Shown here one piece after another: positions 54,601 through 62,674 of a stretch of DNA of 64,000 bases (the first letter of the stretch is position 1; the number at the start of each line of letters is the position of its first letter). Location: contig CAVVNM010000017.1 in the NCBI GenBank assembly GCA_963749575.1, forward strand, positions 1 through 64,000. The letters run 5' to 3'. The notes beneath the pieces are model-generated. The model was not told where the DNA came from. It made no database searches and saw only the letters and a program-made list of their open reading frames with translations. A program made the position numbers and the translations under genes. The DNA is from JAMXLO01 sp963749575 (GTDB lineage Bacteria; Pseudomonadota; Alphaproteobacteria; Acetobacterales; Acetobacteraceae).

Positions 54601-55460
54601 CGGGCGACCACCGTGGCTGCGTAGCGGCGATAGGCATCGATGAGGACGCGCAACTCCTCCGGATCTCCCGGCAGGTCGGTCCCGTCTGCCGCCAGCACCT
54701 CGGCGGCAAGGGCCGTGACGTGACGCCGTTCGGCACCGCCGGGGGTCGTTGCCGGCGGGGTCGCGACCAGCTCCGGCAACAACCCAGCGGCCTCGGCCTG
54801 CCGCACCTCTGCCGCGAACTTGTAGCCGCTGTTGGGGACCGTCACGATCAGGCTCGGTCGTTTGCGGTCCGGCTCAATCTTCCGGCGCAGACGCACGACC
54901 TGCATGTCGATGCTGCGGTCGTACACCTCGGCTTCGCGTCCGGTCAAAACGTGCAGCAATTGTTCGCGCGACTGCACCCGTCCTGCTCTCCGCACGAACA
55001 CCCGCAACAGGGCGAACTCGCCATGGGTGAGGGGAACCTCCCTTCCCGACTGATCCACCAGGCTGTGGGCGCCGAGGTCCAGGCGGAACCCGGCGAACCG
55101 CAACACCGGCTCCGCTACCTCGGGTTCCGCGACCCGTGTCAGCGTCTCAGCCACCCGGGCGAGCAGTCCGGCCTCGTTCGAGACGTCGAGCAGATCGGCG
55201 CGATGCTCGCGTTTGCTGCCGGGGGATCCGATCAGCAGGACGCTGCCGACTGTGGCCCGCAGCTCCTGGATCAATCCTCTGTCCTCCGGGCCAAGCCCCT
55301 CGGGGGCGACGATCGCCAGTGCGATCCCGGCGAAGCCGATACGACCGGCGTGCGCAGCGCTCTCCGCGATCTCGACGCGGTAGCCGCCCCGTTTCAGCAG
55401 TCGTGCGAGCACGGCTCGCTGCCCCGCGTCCCGACCGACGACCATGATCCGGCTGCGCAT
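51677..55460 (-). CDS. pseudo-receiver / OmpR-type winged helix / cyclase-homology / STAND ATPase / TPR regulator (one frameshift)
   Basis: About 1,260 residues in five parts. (1) 1-115: receiver-like fold starting RIMVVGRDAGQRAVLARLLK, but the phosphoacceptor strand reads LAIVAPEGL, with no aspartate. (2) 118-215: Trans_reg_C winged helix, with VPLTHGEFALLRVFVRRAGR, DRSIDMQVVRLRRKIEPDRK and VPNSGYKFAAEV. (3) 245-400: class III cyclase homology, where the metal aspartates are absent (LAAEVL and RVREALAYFGYP). (4) 425-700: STAND ATPase with Walker A LLSGEPGIGKSRLLAAL and Walker B LMLFEDAQWADPSSLELID. (5) 700-1255: TPR-like helices. Frame changes near 53985. It should be a cytosolic, phosphorylation-independent DNA-binding switch; the effector is unknown. 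A tandem TTAC repeat lies 55-80 bp upstream of the start. Confidence 0.8.
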
Positions 55461-55514
55461 TCAGGCCACCCGCGAACCCACCACCACGTGGCGACCGTAC
55501 CGCAACGCGGCACC

Positions 55515-55540
55515 GTGTTACCAGCCGATTACCCACCGGC
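55515..55540. promoter_or_regulatory. candidate operator: tandem TTAC direct repeat, 11-bp period
   Basis: The site contains TTACCAGCCGA followed directly by TTACCCACCGG, two half-sites with an 11-bp period, as bound by OmpR/PhoB-type winged helices. It matches 59919-59944 at 22 of 26 positions. It lies 55-80 bp upstream of the regulator start at 55460, just downstream of a possible minus-strand -10 element (AATAAT, 55550-55545). That placement would suit autoregulation. Confidence 0.55.
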
Positions 55541-55561
55541 AAAGATTATTGTTTCAGAGGG

Positions 55562-55665
55562 GTAACTTCACGCGCCCTGACGCGGCTTAGCACGCACCAT
55601 AACTATATGATTTCGCGGTGGTATTTCTCCTGGCGGTCGGCTGTACGCGTAACCTTACGCGCCCT
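55562..55665. repeat. direct repeat GTAAC..ACGCGCCCT with inverted repeat
   Basis: GTAACTTCACGCGCCCT at 55562-55578 and GTAACCTTACGCGCCCT at 55649-55665 agree at 15 of 17 positions, 87 bp apart. The second copy overlaps a perfect inverted repeat CGCGTAA-CC-TTACGCG at 55646-55661. They lie in the gap upstream of the STAND regulator, beyond the TTAC operator candidate, and share the TTAC/GTAA core. Confidence 0.55.
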
Positions 55666-55720
55666 ATGGCGTGCCGAACCCCTTTCCCGGCGCCCCTGCT
55701 TCCAAGGATCCATCGCGCTC

Positions 55721-55846
55721 ATGCCAAAACGTTCCGTCCTCAACGATAAAGGATGTGCTGCCGCGAAGCCCCAACGCGGGGCGCATCATGCACCACGATG
55801 CCATTGTGCCGGGGTTGGGCCTGCGGGTGACGTCGCGCGGGCACAA
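55721..55846 (+). pseudogene. integrase N-terminal (arm-binding) remnant
   Basis: ATG at 55721 opens MPKRSVLNDKGCAAAKPQRG. After one frame change near 55780 it continues GRIMHHDAIVPGLGLRVTSR and GHK. This is the arm-type DNA-binding start of P4-like tyrosine recombinases (L.D......KP.....H D..V.GLGLRVT..G.K). Reading ends there, with no core or catalytic domain. A third integrase remnant in the window, not next to any tRNA that I can see. Confidence 0.65.
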
Positions 55847-55927
55847 GAGACCCAGCGCGCGTGCGTGCCCTTGTTGCAGCCCTTGTATCGGCTCCAGGCG
55901 ACGCCGGGTTGCTGGCCGAGTAGTAGG

Positions 55928-57250
55928 TTATGGCGACCGGCGGCGTATGGCAGCGAGCCCTATGAGACCGCTGCCGAGCAGCAGGAACGAAGTCGGCTCG
56001 GGCACGTTGAACTCGTTGAGCGCATTTGACGCCACGTCATCGCCCAAAGTGAACCCGTCCTGAATGTCGAAGGGCCAATGGATGCCGCCCCACATCCGGC
56101 TCATCCCAGTCTCCATCGCAGCCTCCTGGAAGGAGGTGTAGTCGCGCGTAATGTCGCCGAAGGTGGGATTGCCGAGCAGGGCGGCGGAGGAGTTGTCGGT
56201 GTCGAAGGTCAGCGAGAAATCGGCGTTGTCGGTGCCGAACATGGCGTCCAGAATCATTGCGCCTGTCTCAGGCACAGCGGCATGGTTGGCGGCATAGCTT
56301 GGGAACGGCGGCGCCGCCAGCAGCGGCACCCAGTTCGGATCGATCGTGCTGTTGATCGCCGTCACCGGACGCCAGAACGCGTAGAACGACTTGGAGTTGA
56401 AGGTAGCAATAAAGGAATCGGTCTGCGCGGTGCTCAGCAGAGCAAACGTCAGCGCGTTATGCAGCAGGCTGTCGTTCCGCGTCGCGGCCACCTGCAGGGC
56501 GATGTTGTTCCAGGTCAGAGGCACCCCGTTGTCCGAGTCCCAGAACTCTGCAGCCTTGGTCTGGTCGAGCGTGCGTGTGGTGCTGTTGGCGGCGCCGATC
56601 GAATGCAATTCAGCGACCGCGGCAGCATAGGCAGGCGAATTCAGTGCGGGCGGCCCCGGTGGAAGGAACTCACTCGGCGAGGTCATGGTGAATGGTGTGA
56701 CGGACGCCCAGTTGGCTGTGAAATAGGGCAGGTGGAGAGGCGGGGTCGGCTGCCACTGCCCTGGCCCGACGCCAGGCGTGAAGTGCCCGGGCGAACTGGA
56801 GCCATCGCTGGCGCGGGCGGCGGCGGCGATGGCCGCCTGGTTCTGCCCGAGGGCAAGGCCATCGGCAGTCGCCTGGTTGTTAGGAAGCAGTGCGAGCTGA
56901 CTGTTGTAGGCTGAGGTGATTTGCGCGGACTGGCCGGCGAAGCGCTGCACGAGGTAGTTGTAGGCGGCGGCATCCGCGGCGGCGGCGGCAGAGGAACCGG
57001 GCGTCACCGGGCCAGCCGGATAGAACGATTTGCCTGGTGAGCCGAGTGCCGCGTTGACCGCGTCATACATTGCCACGTTCATTATCGACAGATCTCGCCC
57101 GCTCGCCATCGGCGTCGGCGCAGGAGTCAGCGCCTCCAGCGTCTGTATCTCTTGGTTCCAGAACACGATCTGGTCCGCGCGGGCATCAACTCCGACACCA
57201 GCAATCAGCCCGATGCTCAGTGTCATGCTGCCGATGCGACGTCCGCCCAT
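55928..57250 (-). CDS. PEP-CTERM vanadium-dependent haloperoxidase-like (PAP2 superfamily) protein
   Basis: 440 residues from the ATG at 57250, preceded by GGGAGCAGG. The signal peptide ends near DARA-DQI. The C-terminal half carries the haloperoxidase/acid-phosphatase motifs: SFYAFWRPVTAIN (the Arg-Pro block), FPSYAANHAAVPETGAMILD (usual PSGH replaced by AANH) and SRMWGGIHWPFDIQDG (SRxxxGxHxxxD with the catalytic His). The C terminus VPEPTSFLLLGSGLIGLAAI plus RRRSP is a PEP-CTERM sorting signal. It should be an exported, surface-retained enzyme. The altered vanadate-pocket motif means activity (haloperoxidase or phosphatase) is not certain. Confidence 0.8.
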   Translation of the reverse strand: MGGRRIGSMTLSIGLIAGVGVDARADQIVFWNQEIQTLEALTPAPTPMASGRDLSIMNVAMYDAVNAALGSPGKSFYPAGPVTPGSSAAAAADAAAYNYLVQRFAGQSAQITSAYNSQLALLPNNQATADGLALGQNQAAIAAAARASDGSSSPGHFTPGVGPGQWQPTPPLHLPYFTANWASVTPFTMTSPSEFLPPGPPALNSPAYAAAVAELHSIGAANSTTRTLDQTKAAEFWDSDNGVPLTWNNIALQVAATRNDSLLHNALTFALLSTAQTDSFIATFNSKSFYAFWRPVTAINSTIDPNWVPLLAAPPFPSYAANHAAVPETGAMILDAMFGTDNADFSLTFDTDNSSAALLGNPTFGDITRDYTSFQEAAMETGMSRMWGGIHWPFDIQDGFTLGDDVASNALNEFNVPEPTSFLLLGSGLIGLAAIRRRSP

Positions 57251-57518
57251 GACCTGCTCCCCCTGGTTGATGAGTTGCCGATTGGTGAGATCCCTCGCGG
57301 ACGCAGCGCCGGCTTCCGAAGGGCCGAACCGACGGAACTGAGGGTCGCATCGGAGCGAACGCGCCACGTGCCGTTTACTAAAATTTCTAAAGAACTTCTT
57401 AATCGTGCGTTTTCAACATGTTGCAGATCGCCTGCTGCTCTCTGAAAATGGCCGTTACGCCGCTTCGCAAAGGCGCTACACTTTCTGCTGGATCTGTTAC
57501 CGGCACGGGCTCGTACCA

Positions 57519-59744
57519 ATGGACGCGCTCAGTTCGCCCGACGTCTGCCTGTTCGGCTCCTTCCGCTTCGACCGCCGAGGCGGCGTCCTGCTCCGATGCG
57601 ACGATGACGGCAGGTACCTGCCGGTCAGCATCGGCTCGCGTGCCTTTGCCGTTCTGGGTGCCCTGCTTGCACGTCCAGGCGATCTGGTATCGAGGGACGA
57701 GATCATGCGGGCTGCCTGGCCGGGAACGGTGGTCGAGGAAGGCAATCTCGCCGTCCAGGTCTCGGCGCTGCGCCGCATCCTCGATGCCGGGACGCAGGGG
57801 GAGAGTTGTATCAAGACTGTGTCGGGGCGCGGCTATCGGTTTGTTCCTCGCGTGACGCGGCAGGATGTATCGCCTGCCGCGGGGCCGGCACCGGCGCTCG
57901 ATCCAACTCAACCGCTAGCGTCAGTAGCACCCGAGCGGGCGTCCGCGAGGTCATGGCGCCGGCTGACTGTGGGATCGGGGGCCGCCGCGATCGTCGTATT
58001 ACTGATGGCGGCGTGGTCGCACGGCGGCTGGCTGACGAGAACCCCCGTGCTGCCACGCCTCTCGATCGTCGTGTTGCCGTTCCAGAACCTGAGCGCCGAT
58101 GCCAGCGAGAACTACCTGGCCGATGGCATCACCGAAGACGTGACCACTGTGCTCTCGCACATCGGTGGGGCGTTCGTCATCGCGCGAGCCACGGCTTTTG
58201 CCTATCGCGGCAGGTCGGTGGATATCAGGCAGCTCGGGCAGCACCTGGGCGTACGCTACGTGCTGCGCGGCAGCGTGCAGCGGATAGGGTCGGTGCTGCG
58301 CATAAACGCAGAACTGGGCTCGACCGAGACCGGCACGCAGCTATGGTCCGACGGGTTCGATCAGAAGATCGACGATCTCGCCGCCGGGCAGGAGGAGATC
58401 GTCATCCGCATGCAGGCGGCACTGAATATCAGCCTCGGCGATGTCGAGGCGTCGCGCAGCCTGAGCGAGCGCCCGAGCAATCCGGACGCGTTCGATCTCA
58501 TCCTGAGGGCGCGTGCGGTCGACTTGCTGCCCCGAACCAAGGACACGGTCGTCAAGGCACTCGGTCTCTACGAGCAGGCTCTGACACGGGATCCAGATGC
58601 CATTCTGGCCTTGACCGGCGCAGTCGAGGCGGCGCTGGGCACATACTTCCTCGATGTTGCGTCCTATGATTCCGCCATGGATCGAGCGGTAGGATATCTC
58701 GAGCGCGCGCAAGCTCTGGCACCGAATGCAGAAAGTGTGCTGCTCGCGCGGTCGGCGGTGCTGGACTTTCAGCAGAATGAGATCGACTACCGCCGTGTAC
58801 AATCCGAGTTGGAAGCGGTCGGGCAAAAGATCATCGACCTCTATCCCAACAATCCGGCGGGTTACTTCCGGCTCGGGGTGGTCAGGAGACACCAGGCTCG
58901 CTACGACGAGGCTGCCGGGTATTTTTCGGAGGCGGTGCGGCTCAATCCCCGCAACCATACCATCCGGAACATGTACTGGAACCTGGCCTACTGCTACGTG
59001 CGGGGCGGGCATGACCAGGAGGGACTGAAATGGATCGATCGCGCCATCGGCGCCGAAGGAGCCCTGCCGGCTTGGCGGCTTGATTATCTGACGACGCTGC
59101 GTGTGGTGGCGTATGCCCGCAGCGGCGATCTCACAACGGCAAAGCGCCTCGCGCAGGAGCTGAACGATCGCGATGCGTTCAATACCTGGCGTGCGTACTC
59201 GCCGGACGATCCTGAATCGCCGCGGTCACATGAGCTCCAGAGCTTCGTCGACGCGCTGCGGACGGCAGGGGTCCGTGACCACGTCGACGCCGATGCGGAT
59301 TTCGGCGTAGCTCCGGACGACGTCTTGCACGAGGAATTCTATGGCAAGACTCCAACGACCGCTCCTGGCGTGACGACTGTGGGCACCGCGCAGCTTGCCG
59401 ACATGTTACAGGACCAGAAGCCGCTGGTGATCGATACGATGAAGAATACCTGGCTTCGCTCGATCCCGGACGCGGTCGGGATCGAATTCAACGGCAACAT
59501 TTACGGCAGCTTCACCGACGAGATGCAGCAACGCCTGGAGCGAAAGCTACACTCGTTGACCGGCGGCGACAGCGATAGGCCGATCGTCGCGGTGGGCTGG
59601 GATGCGGCCAGCTTCGATGGCTACAACCTCGCGCTGCGCCTGCGTCACGCAGGCTACACAAATGTCTACTGGTACCGCGGCGGCCGCGAGGCGTGGGAGG
59701 TGGCCGGCGAGCCCGAGGACGAGGTGCGGCCAGCTGGCTGGTGA
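57519..59744 (+). CDS. winged helix / transmembrane / TPR / rhodanese-like regulator
   Basis: 741 residues from the ATG at 57519. An OmpR-type winged helix at about 8-105 (LFGSFRFDRRGGVLLRCDDD and LAVQVSALRRILDAG with GRGYRFVPRV) is CadC-like. It is followed by one membrane helix (GAAAIVVLLMAAWSHGGWL, about 150-168). Next comes a TolB-N-like domain (LSIVVLPFQNLSADASENYL), then TPR-like repeats (for example AGYFRLGVVRRHQARYDEAA). The last about 115 residues resemble a rhodanese (RLRHAGYTNVYWYRGGREAW), but no cysteine is present, so it cannot be a standard sulfurtransferase. Probably a membrane-bound transcription regulator sensing a periplasmic signal. Divergent from the haloperoxidase gene. 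Confidence 0.8.
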   Translation: MDALSSPDVCLFGSFRFDRRGGVLLRCDDDGRYLPVSIGSRAFAVLGALLARPGDLVSRDEIMRAAWPGTVVEEGNLAVQVSALRRILDAGTQGESCIKTVSGRGYRFVPRVTRQDVSPAAGPAPALDPTQPLASVAPERASARSWRRLTVGSGAAAIVVLLMAAWSHGGWLTRTPVLPRLSIVVLPFQNLSADASENYLADGITEDVTTVLSHIGGAFVIARATAFAYRGRSVDIRQLGQHLGVRYVLRGSVQRIGSVLRINAELGSTETGTQLWSDGFDQKIDDLAAGQEEIVIRMQAALNISLGDVEASRSLSERPSNPDAFDLILRARAVDLLPRTKDTVVKALGLYEQALTRDPDAILALTGAVEAALGTYFLDVASYDSAMDRAVGYLERAQALAPNAESVLLARSAVLDFQQNEIDYRRVQSELEAVGQKIIDLYPNNPAGYFRLGVVRRHQARYDEAAGYFSEAVRLNPRNHTIRNMYWNLAYCYVRGGHDQEGLKWIDRAIGAEGALPAWRLDYLTTLRVVAYARSGDLTTAKRLAQELNDRDAFNTWRAYSPDDPESPRSHELQSFVDALRTAGVRDHVDADADFGVAPDDVLHEEFYGKTPTTAPGVTTVGTAQLADMLQDQKPLVIDTMKNTWLRSIPDAVGIEFNGNIYGSFTDEMQQRLERKLHSLTGGDSDRPIVAVGWDAASFDGYNLALRLRHAGYTNVYWYRGGREAWEVAGEPEDEVRPAGW

Positions 59745-59813
59745 TGGGTGGGTCCTTTCTCTTGGGTTGAAGATAAAGTGCCCAACCCGGCCATGATGGG
59801 CGTCTCAGCCAAT

Positions 59814-59827
59814 TCACGATATCGTGA
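59814..59827. repeat. 14-bp perfect palindrome
   Basis: TCACGATATCGTGA is a perfect 14-bp palindrome, 70 bp after the rhodanese-like regulator stop. It could be a dimer operator or a chance match. Confidence 0.4.
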
Positions 59828-59918
59828 TTAAGCCGCCATCAGCCGGGGTAGCCCGCGCGCCGCGCGCCCCATGCGGCGCCCCGGTTCGGAGGGCGGCTGC
59901 TAAGCCTTTGGAATTGCT

Positions 59919-59944
59919 GTGTTACAAGCCGGTTACCCGCCGGT
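59919..59944. promoter_or_regulatory. candidate operator: tandem TTAC direct repeat, 11-bp period
   Basis: TTACAAGCCGG followed at once by TTACCCGCCGG gives two half-sites with 9 of 11 matches. The 26-bp block agrees with 55515-55540 at 22 positions. It lies 62 bp upstream of the DUF4440 gene start (60006), so it is well placed to control the DUF4440-oxidase pair. Confidence 0.6.
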
Positions 59945-60005
59945 GATCCTGCGGTTGCATCGCACGAGGACGATCGTCAGGTCACCTCAGAGCAGGAGTT
60001 GCGCC

Positions 60006-60386
60006 ATGGGTTCAGCCGATATCGCCGCCAACAATCGCGCGTTTGAACGTGCCGTCGAGACGGGGAACCTGGCAGCCATCGCCGCCTTGCTCGCGCCCGA
60101 TGTCATATCCCTGCCGCCGGACAGCCCGATCGTTTCGGGCCGTGAAGACGTCAAGCAGCTCTGGGCGTCTGCGATCAGCGAGTACGGCATGAAAAGCTTC
60201 AAGATCACCACCGAGAAACTCGACGTCGTCGGAGAGCTGGCAAGCGAAGTCGGCCGCGCGACGATGACGATGGCGCCGCCGGGGGGCACCAGCGAAACGG
60301 TAACGATCAAGTACCTGGTCGTATGGAAGCGGCTCAACGGCAAGTGGCTGCTGCATCGCGATATCTACAACGCGATCCCAGAATAG
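60006..60386 (+). CDS. DUF4440/SnoaL-like (NTF2-fold) protein
   Basis: 126 residues from the ATG at 60006, with AGGAG upstream. The cone-shaped NTF2 fold shows as ANNRAFERAVETGNLAAIAA, LLAPDVISLPPDSPIVSGRE, SEVGRATMTMAPPGGTSETV and YLVVWKRLNGKWLLHRDIYN, typical of the SgcJ/EcaC and DUF4440 group. These proteins act as small-molecule isomerases or as protectants of unstable compounds. 33 bp upstream of the flavin oxidase gene, so probably one operon. Confidence 0.85.
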   Translation: MGSADIAANNRAFERAVETGNLAAIAALLAPDVISLPPDSPIVSGREDVKQLWASAISEYGMKSFKITTEKLDVVGELASEVGRATMTMAPPGGTSETVTIKYLVVWKRLNGKWLLHRDIYNAIPE

Positions 60387-60419
60387 CCCCGCAGCACGAA
60401 CCAGCAGGAGCGAACGTCC

Positions 60420-61781
60420 ATGGTCTCGCAAGCTGCCACGGCGACCTTCAGAACATCGCTGCGCGGTGTGTCATTTACCCCCGGCGAGTCGGGTTACGAT
60501 GCGGCGCGTGTTGTCTTCAACCGGATCGTCGATCGGCGTCCCGCGATCATCGCGCGCTGCACCGGCGCGGCGGACGTCATCGCATGCGTCGGCTTCGCCC
60601 GCGAACAGAACCTTCCAGTGTCCGTGCGTGGCGGCGGTCACAGCATCGCAGGCAAGGCGATCTGCGACGACGGGCTCATGATCGATCTTTCAGCCATGAA
60701 GGGCATCCGTGTCGATCCGGCCACGCGCACGGTACGTGCCGAACCCGGTCTCACCATCGGCGAGTTCGACCGCGAGACACAGGCTTTCGGCCTGGCAACC
60801 ACAATGGGTGTGATCTCCACCACCGGTATCGCCGGATTGACCCTCGGCGGCGGCATGGGCTGGCTGGTCGGCAAGCACGGTCTGGCGTGCGACAACGTGG
60901 TCGCCATGGATGTCGTCACCGCGGATGGGCGATTGCTAAAGGCCAGCCAACAGGAGAACCCGGATCTGTTCTGGGGCATGCGCGGGGGCGGCGGGAACTT
61001 CGGCATCGTCACCTCCTTCGAGTATCGGCTGCATCAACTCGGCCCGGTGTTTGGCGGAGGGGTGCTCTACCCGGTCGACCAGGCCAGCGAGGTGCTGCGG
61101 TTCTATCGTGACTTCGCCTTCTCCGCCCCAGACGAACTCAGCACGCAGGTGGGGCGGATCTGCACACTGGAGGGCGTTCCCGTCATCGGTGTCGCCGGTT
61201 GCTATTCCGGCCCCCTTGAACAGGGTGAGAAGGTGCTCGCGCCGCTGCGCCGGTTCGGCTCGCCGGTCGCGGACCTGTTCGGACCGATGAGCTACCTGCA
61301 GATGCAGACCATGTTCGACCCGTGGTTCCCGCCAGGGCGTCAGGCTTATTGGAAGGCGAACTTCCTGCACGGCTTGCCGGACGAGGCCATCGAGGTCTTC
61401 CATCGCTATGCACTGGAGGCACCCTCGCCGTACACCACCGGGCCATGGCTCGAGAGCGTCCATGGCGCGGTCTCGCGGATCGGCCCGTCTGACACTGCAT
61501 TCGCCCATCGCCGGCACCCGTTCAATTTTCTGGTGCTGTCGAGTTGGTCCGCGACGTCCGAGGCCGAACGGAATATTCAGTGGACGCGCGAATGCTGGGA
61601 CGCCATGCGTCCGTTCATGGTTCCCGGCGCGTATGTCAATTACCTCGAGGAGGAGGCGGATCCCCGCGCGCGCGCAGCCTATGGCGCCAACCACGACCGG
61701 CTCGTCGCGCTGAAGAACCAGTATGACCCGAGCAACCTGTTCCGGATCAACCACAACATCCGGCCAACCGATCCGTCGTAG
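60420..61781 (+). CDS. FAD-linked oxidase, BBE-type
   Basis: 453 residues in one frame. The PCMH-type FAD domain has VSVRGGGHSIAGKAICDDGL, whose His would bear covalent FAD. TTGIAGLTLGGGMGWLVGKH and LFWGMRGGGGNFGIVTSFEY follow. The C-terminal berberine-bridge-like segment is YVNYLEEEADPRARAAYGAN with YDPSNLFRINHNIRP. The usual second (cysteine) flavin link lies in a region here reading TTMGVISTTGIAG, so only single attachment is expected. These enzymes oxidise sugars, alkaloids or polyketide intermediates. No signal peptide is obvious. Likely co-transcribed with the DUF4440 gene. Confidence 0.88.
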   Translation: MVSQAATATFRTSLRGVSFTPGESGYDAARVVFNRIVDRRPAIIARCTGAADVIACVGFAREQNLPVSVRGGGHSIAGKAICDDGLMIDLSAMKGIRVDPATRTVRAEPGLTIGEFDRETQAFGLATTMGVISTTGIAGLTLGGGMGWLVGKHGLACDNVVAMDVVTADGRLLKASQQENPDLFWGMRGGGGNFGIVTSFEYRLHQLGPVFGGGVLYPVDQASEVLRFYRDFAFSAPDELSTQVGRICTLEGVPVIGVAGCYSGPLEQGEKVLAPLRRFGSPVADLFGPMSYLQMQTMFDPWFPPGRQAYWKANFLHGLPDEAIEVFHRYALEAPSPYTTGPWLESVHGAVSRIGPSDTAFAHRRHPFNFLVLSSWSATSEAERNIQWTRECWDAMRPFMVPGAYVNYLEEEADPRARAAYGANHDRLVALKNQYDPSNLFRINHNIRPTDPS

Positions 61782-61848
61782 CTTCGCGCATCGCCGCGCG
61801 CAGGCCGGGACGGAAGGATGGGTCCGCCAGGGCCCTCGGTGCGGCGGG

Positions 61849-62652
61849 CTAGGCGATCGGCGGCAGATCGACGCGGACCGTGTCAGGGTGGCCGGCCTCG
61901 GGCGGGAAGCGCTTCAGGATCAGCGGGTCGTGGCCGGGAATGATGTGGTCCGGGCCGTCCGCCAGGCTCTCCAGGATCTCGAACCCCTTCAGCATGCGTG
62001 CCACATCGACAACCACCGGGAACGGCATGCGCTTGCGGATGTTGCCCCAAAGATGCGAGGCGTCGCCCGCCAGCACCACCCAGCCACGTTCGGTCGGTAC
62101 ACGGATCGACTGAATGCCGCCGGAATGCCCGCCGATCAGGTGCAGCGTGATGCCGGGCGCGATCTCCGCCGTGCCGTCATGGAAGCGCAGCCGGTCGGCA
62201 TACAGCGCGCGCACCGCGCTCTGCACGTCGTCGACATCGAACGGTCGGCGCAGGAACGGCTGGCACATGCAGGGGCCGGTGCAATAAGCCATCTCGGACG
62301 CCTGCAGATGGAACGTGGCCTTGGGAAAATACTCCATCCCGCCGGCGTGGTCCCAATGCATGTGCGTCAGGACGACATCCGGCACTTCCGCCGGATCGAT
62401 GCCCGCTTGCAGCAATGCCTCGGCCGGGGTGCGCAGCAGTTCGCGGCCGCGGCGTTTGGCCGAGACCGGATTGAATCCGGTGTCCATCACGATGGTGCGG
62501 CCGTCGCCGCGGATGGCGAAGACGTAGAAGTCGAGCGGATCGGGTGCCGCGTGGTCATCCGGTATGATGTAGTTCTGGAATTGCAGGCGGCCATCGAAGA
62601 TGCCGTAGCGCAGGGCGAGAACTTCGTATGTGATGCTCGGCTTTGCGGTCAT
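61849..62652 (-). CDS. MBL-fold metallohydrolase, N-acyl homoserine lactonase-like
   Basis: 267 residues. The zinc motif HxHxDH is in DVVLTHMHWDHAGGMEYFPK. Further ligands are His in LIGGHSGGIQSIRV, Asp in VVLAGDASHLW and His in DHIIPGHDPLILKRF. The family contains lactonases and related hydrolases; a quorum-quenching role is only one option. It is divergent from the 62937 fusion gene, with the 157-bp palindromic element between them. Confidence 0.85.
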   Translation of the reverse strand: MTAKPSITYEVLALRYGIFDGRLQFQNYIIPDDHAAPDPLDFYVFAIRGDGRTIVMDTGFNPVSAKRRGRELLRTPAEALLQAGIDPAEVPDVVLTHMHWDHAGGMEYFPKATFHLQASEMAYCTGPCMCQPFLRRPFDVDDVQSAVRALYADRLRFHDGTAEIAPGITLHLIGGHSGGIQSIRVPTERGWVVLAGDASHLWGNIRKRMPFPVVVDVARMLKGFEILESLADGPDHIIPGHDPLILKRFPPEAGHPDTVRVDLPPIA

Positions 62653-62674
62653 GTCGTGTCTCCATCAACCAGGC

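Noticed and set aside
61849..62652. Firm call as quorum-quenching AHL lactonase
   Set aside because: The HxHxDH motif and fold are shared by many hydrolases; nothing nearby relates to quorum sensing.
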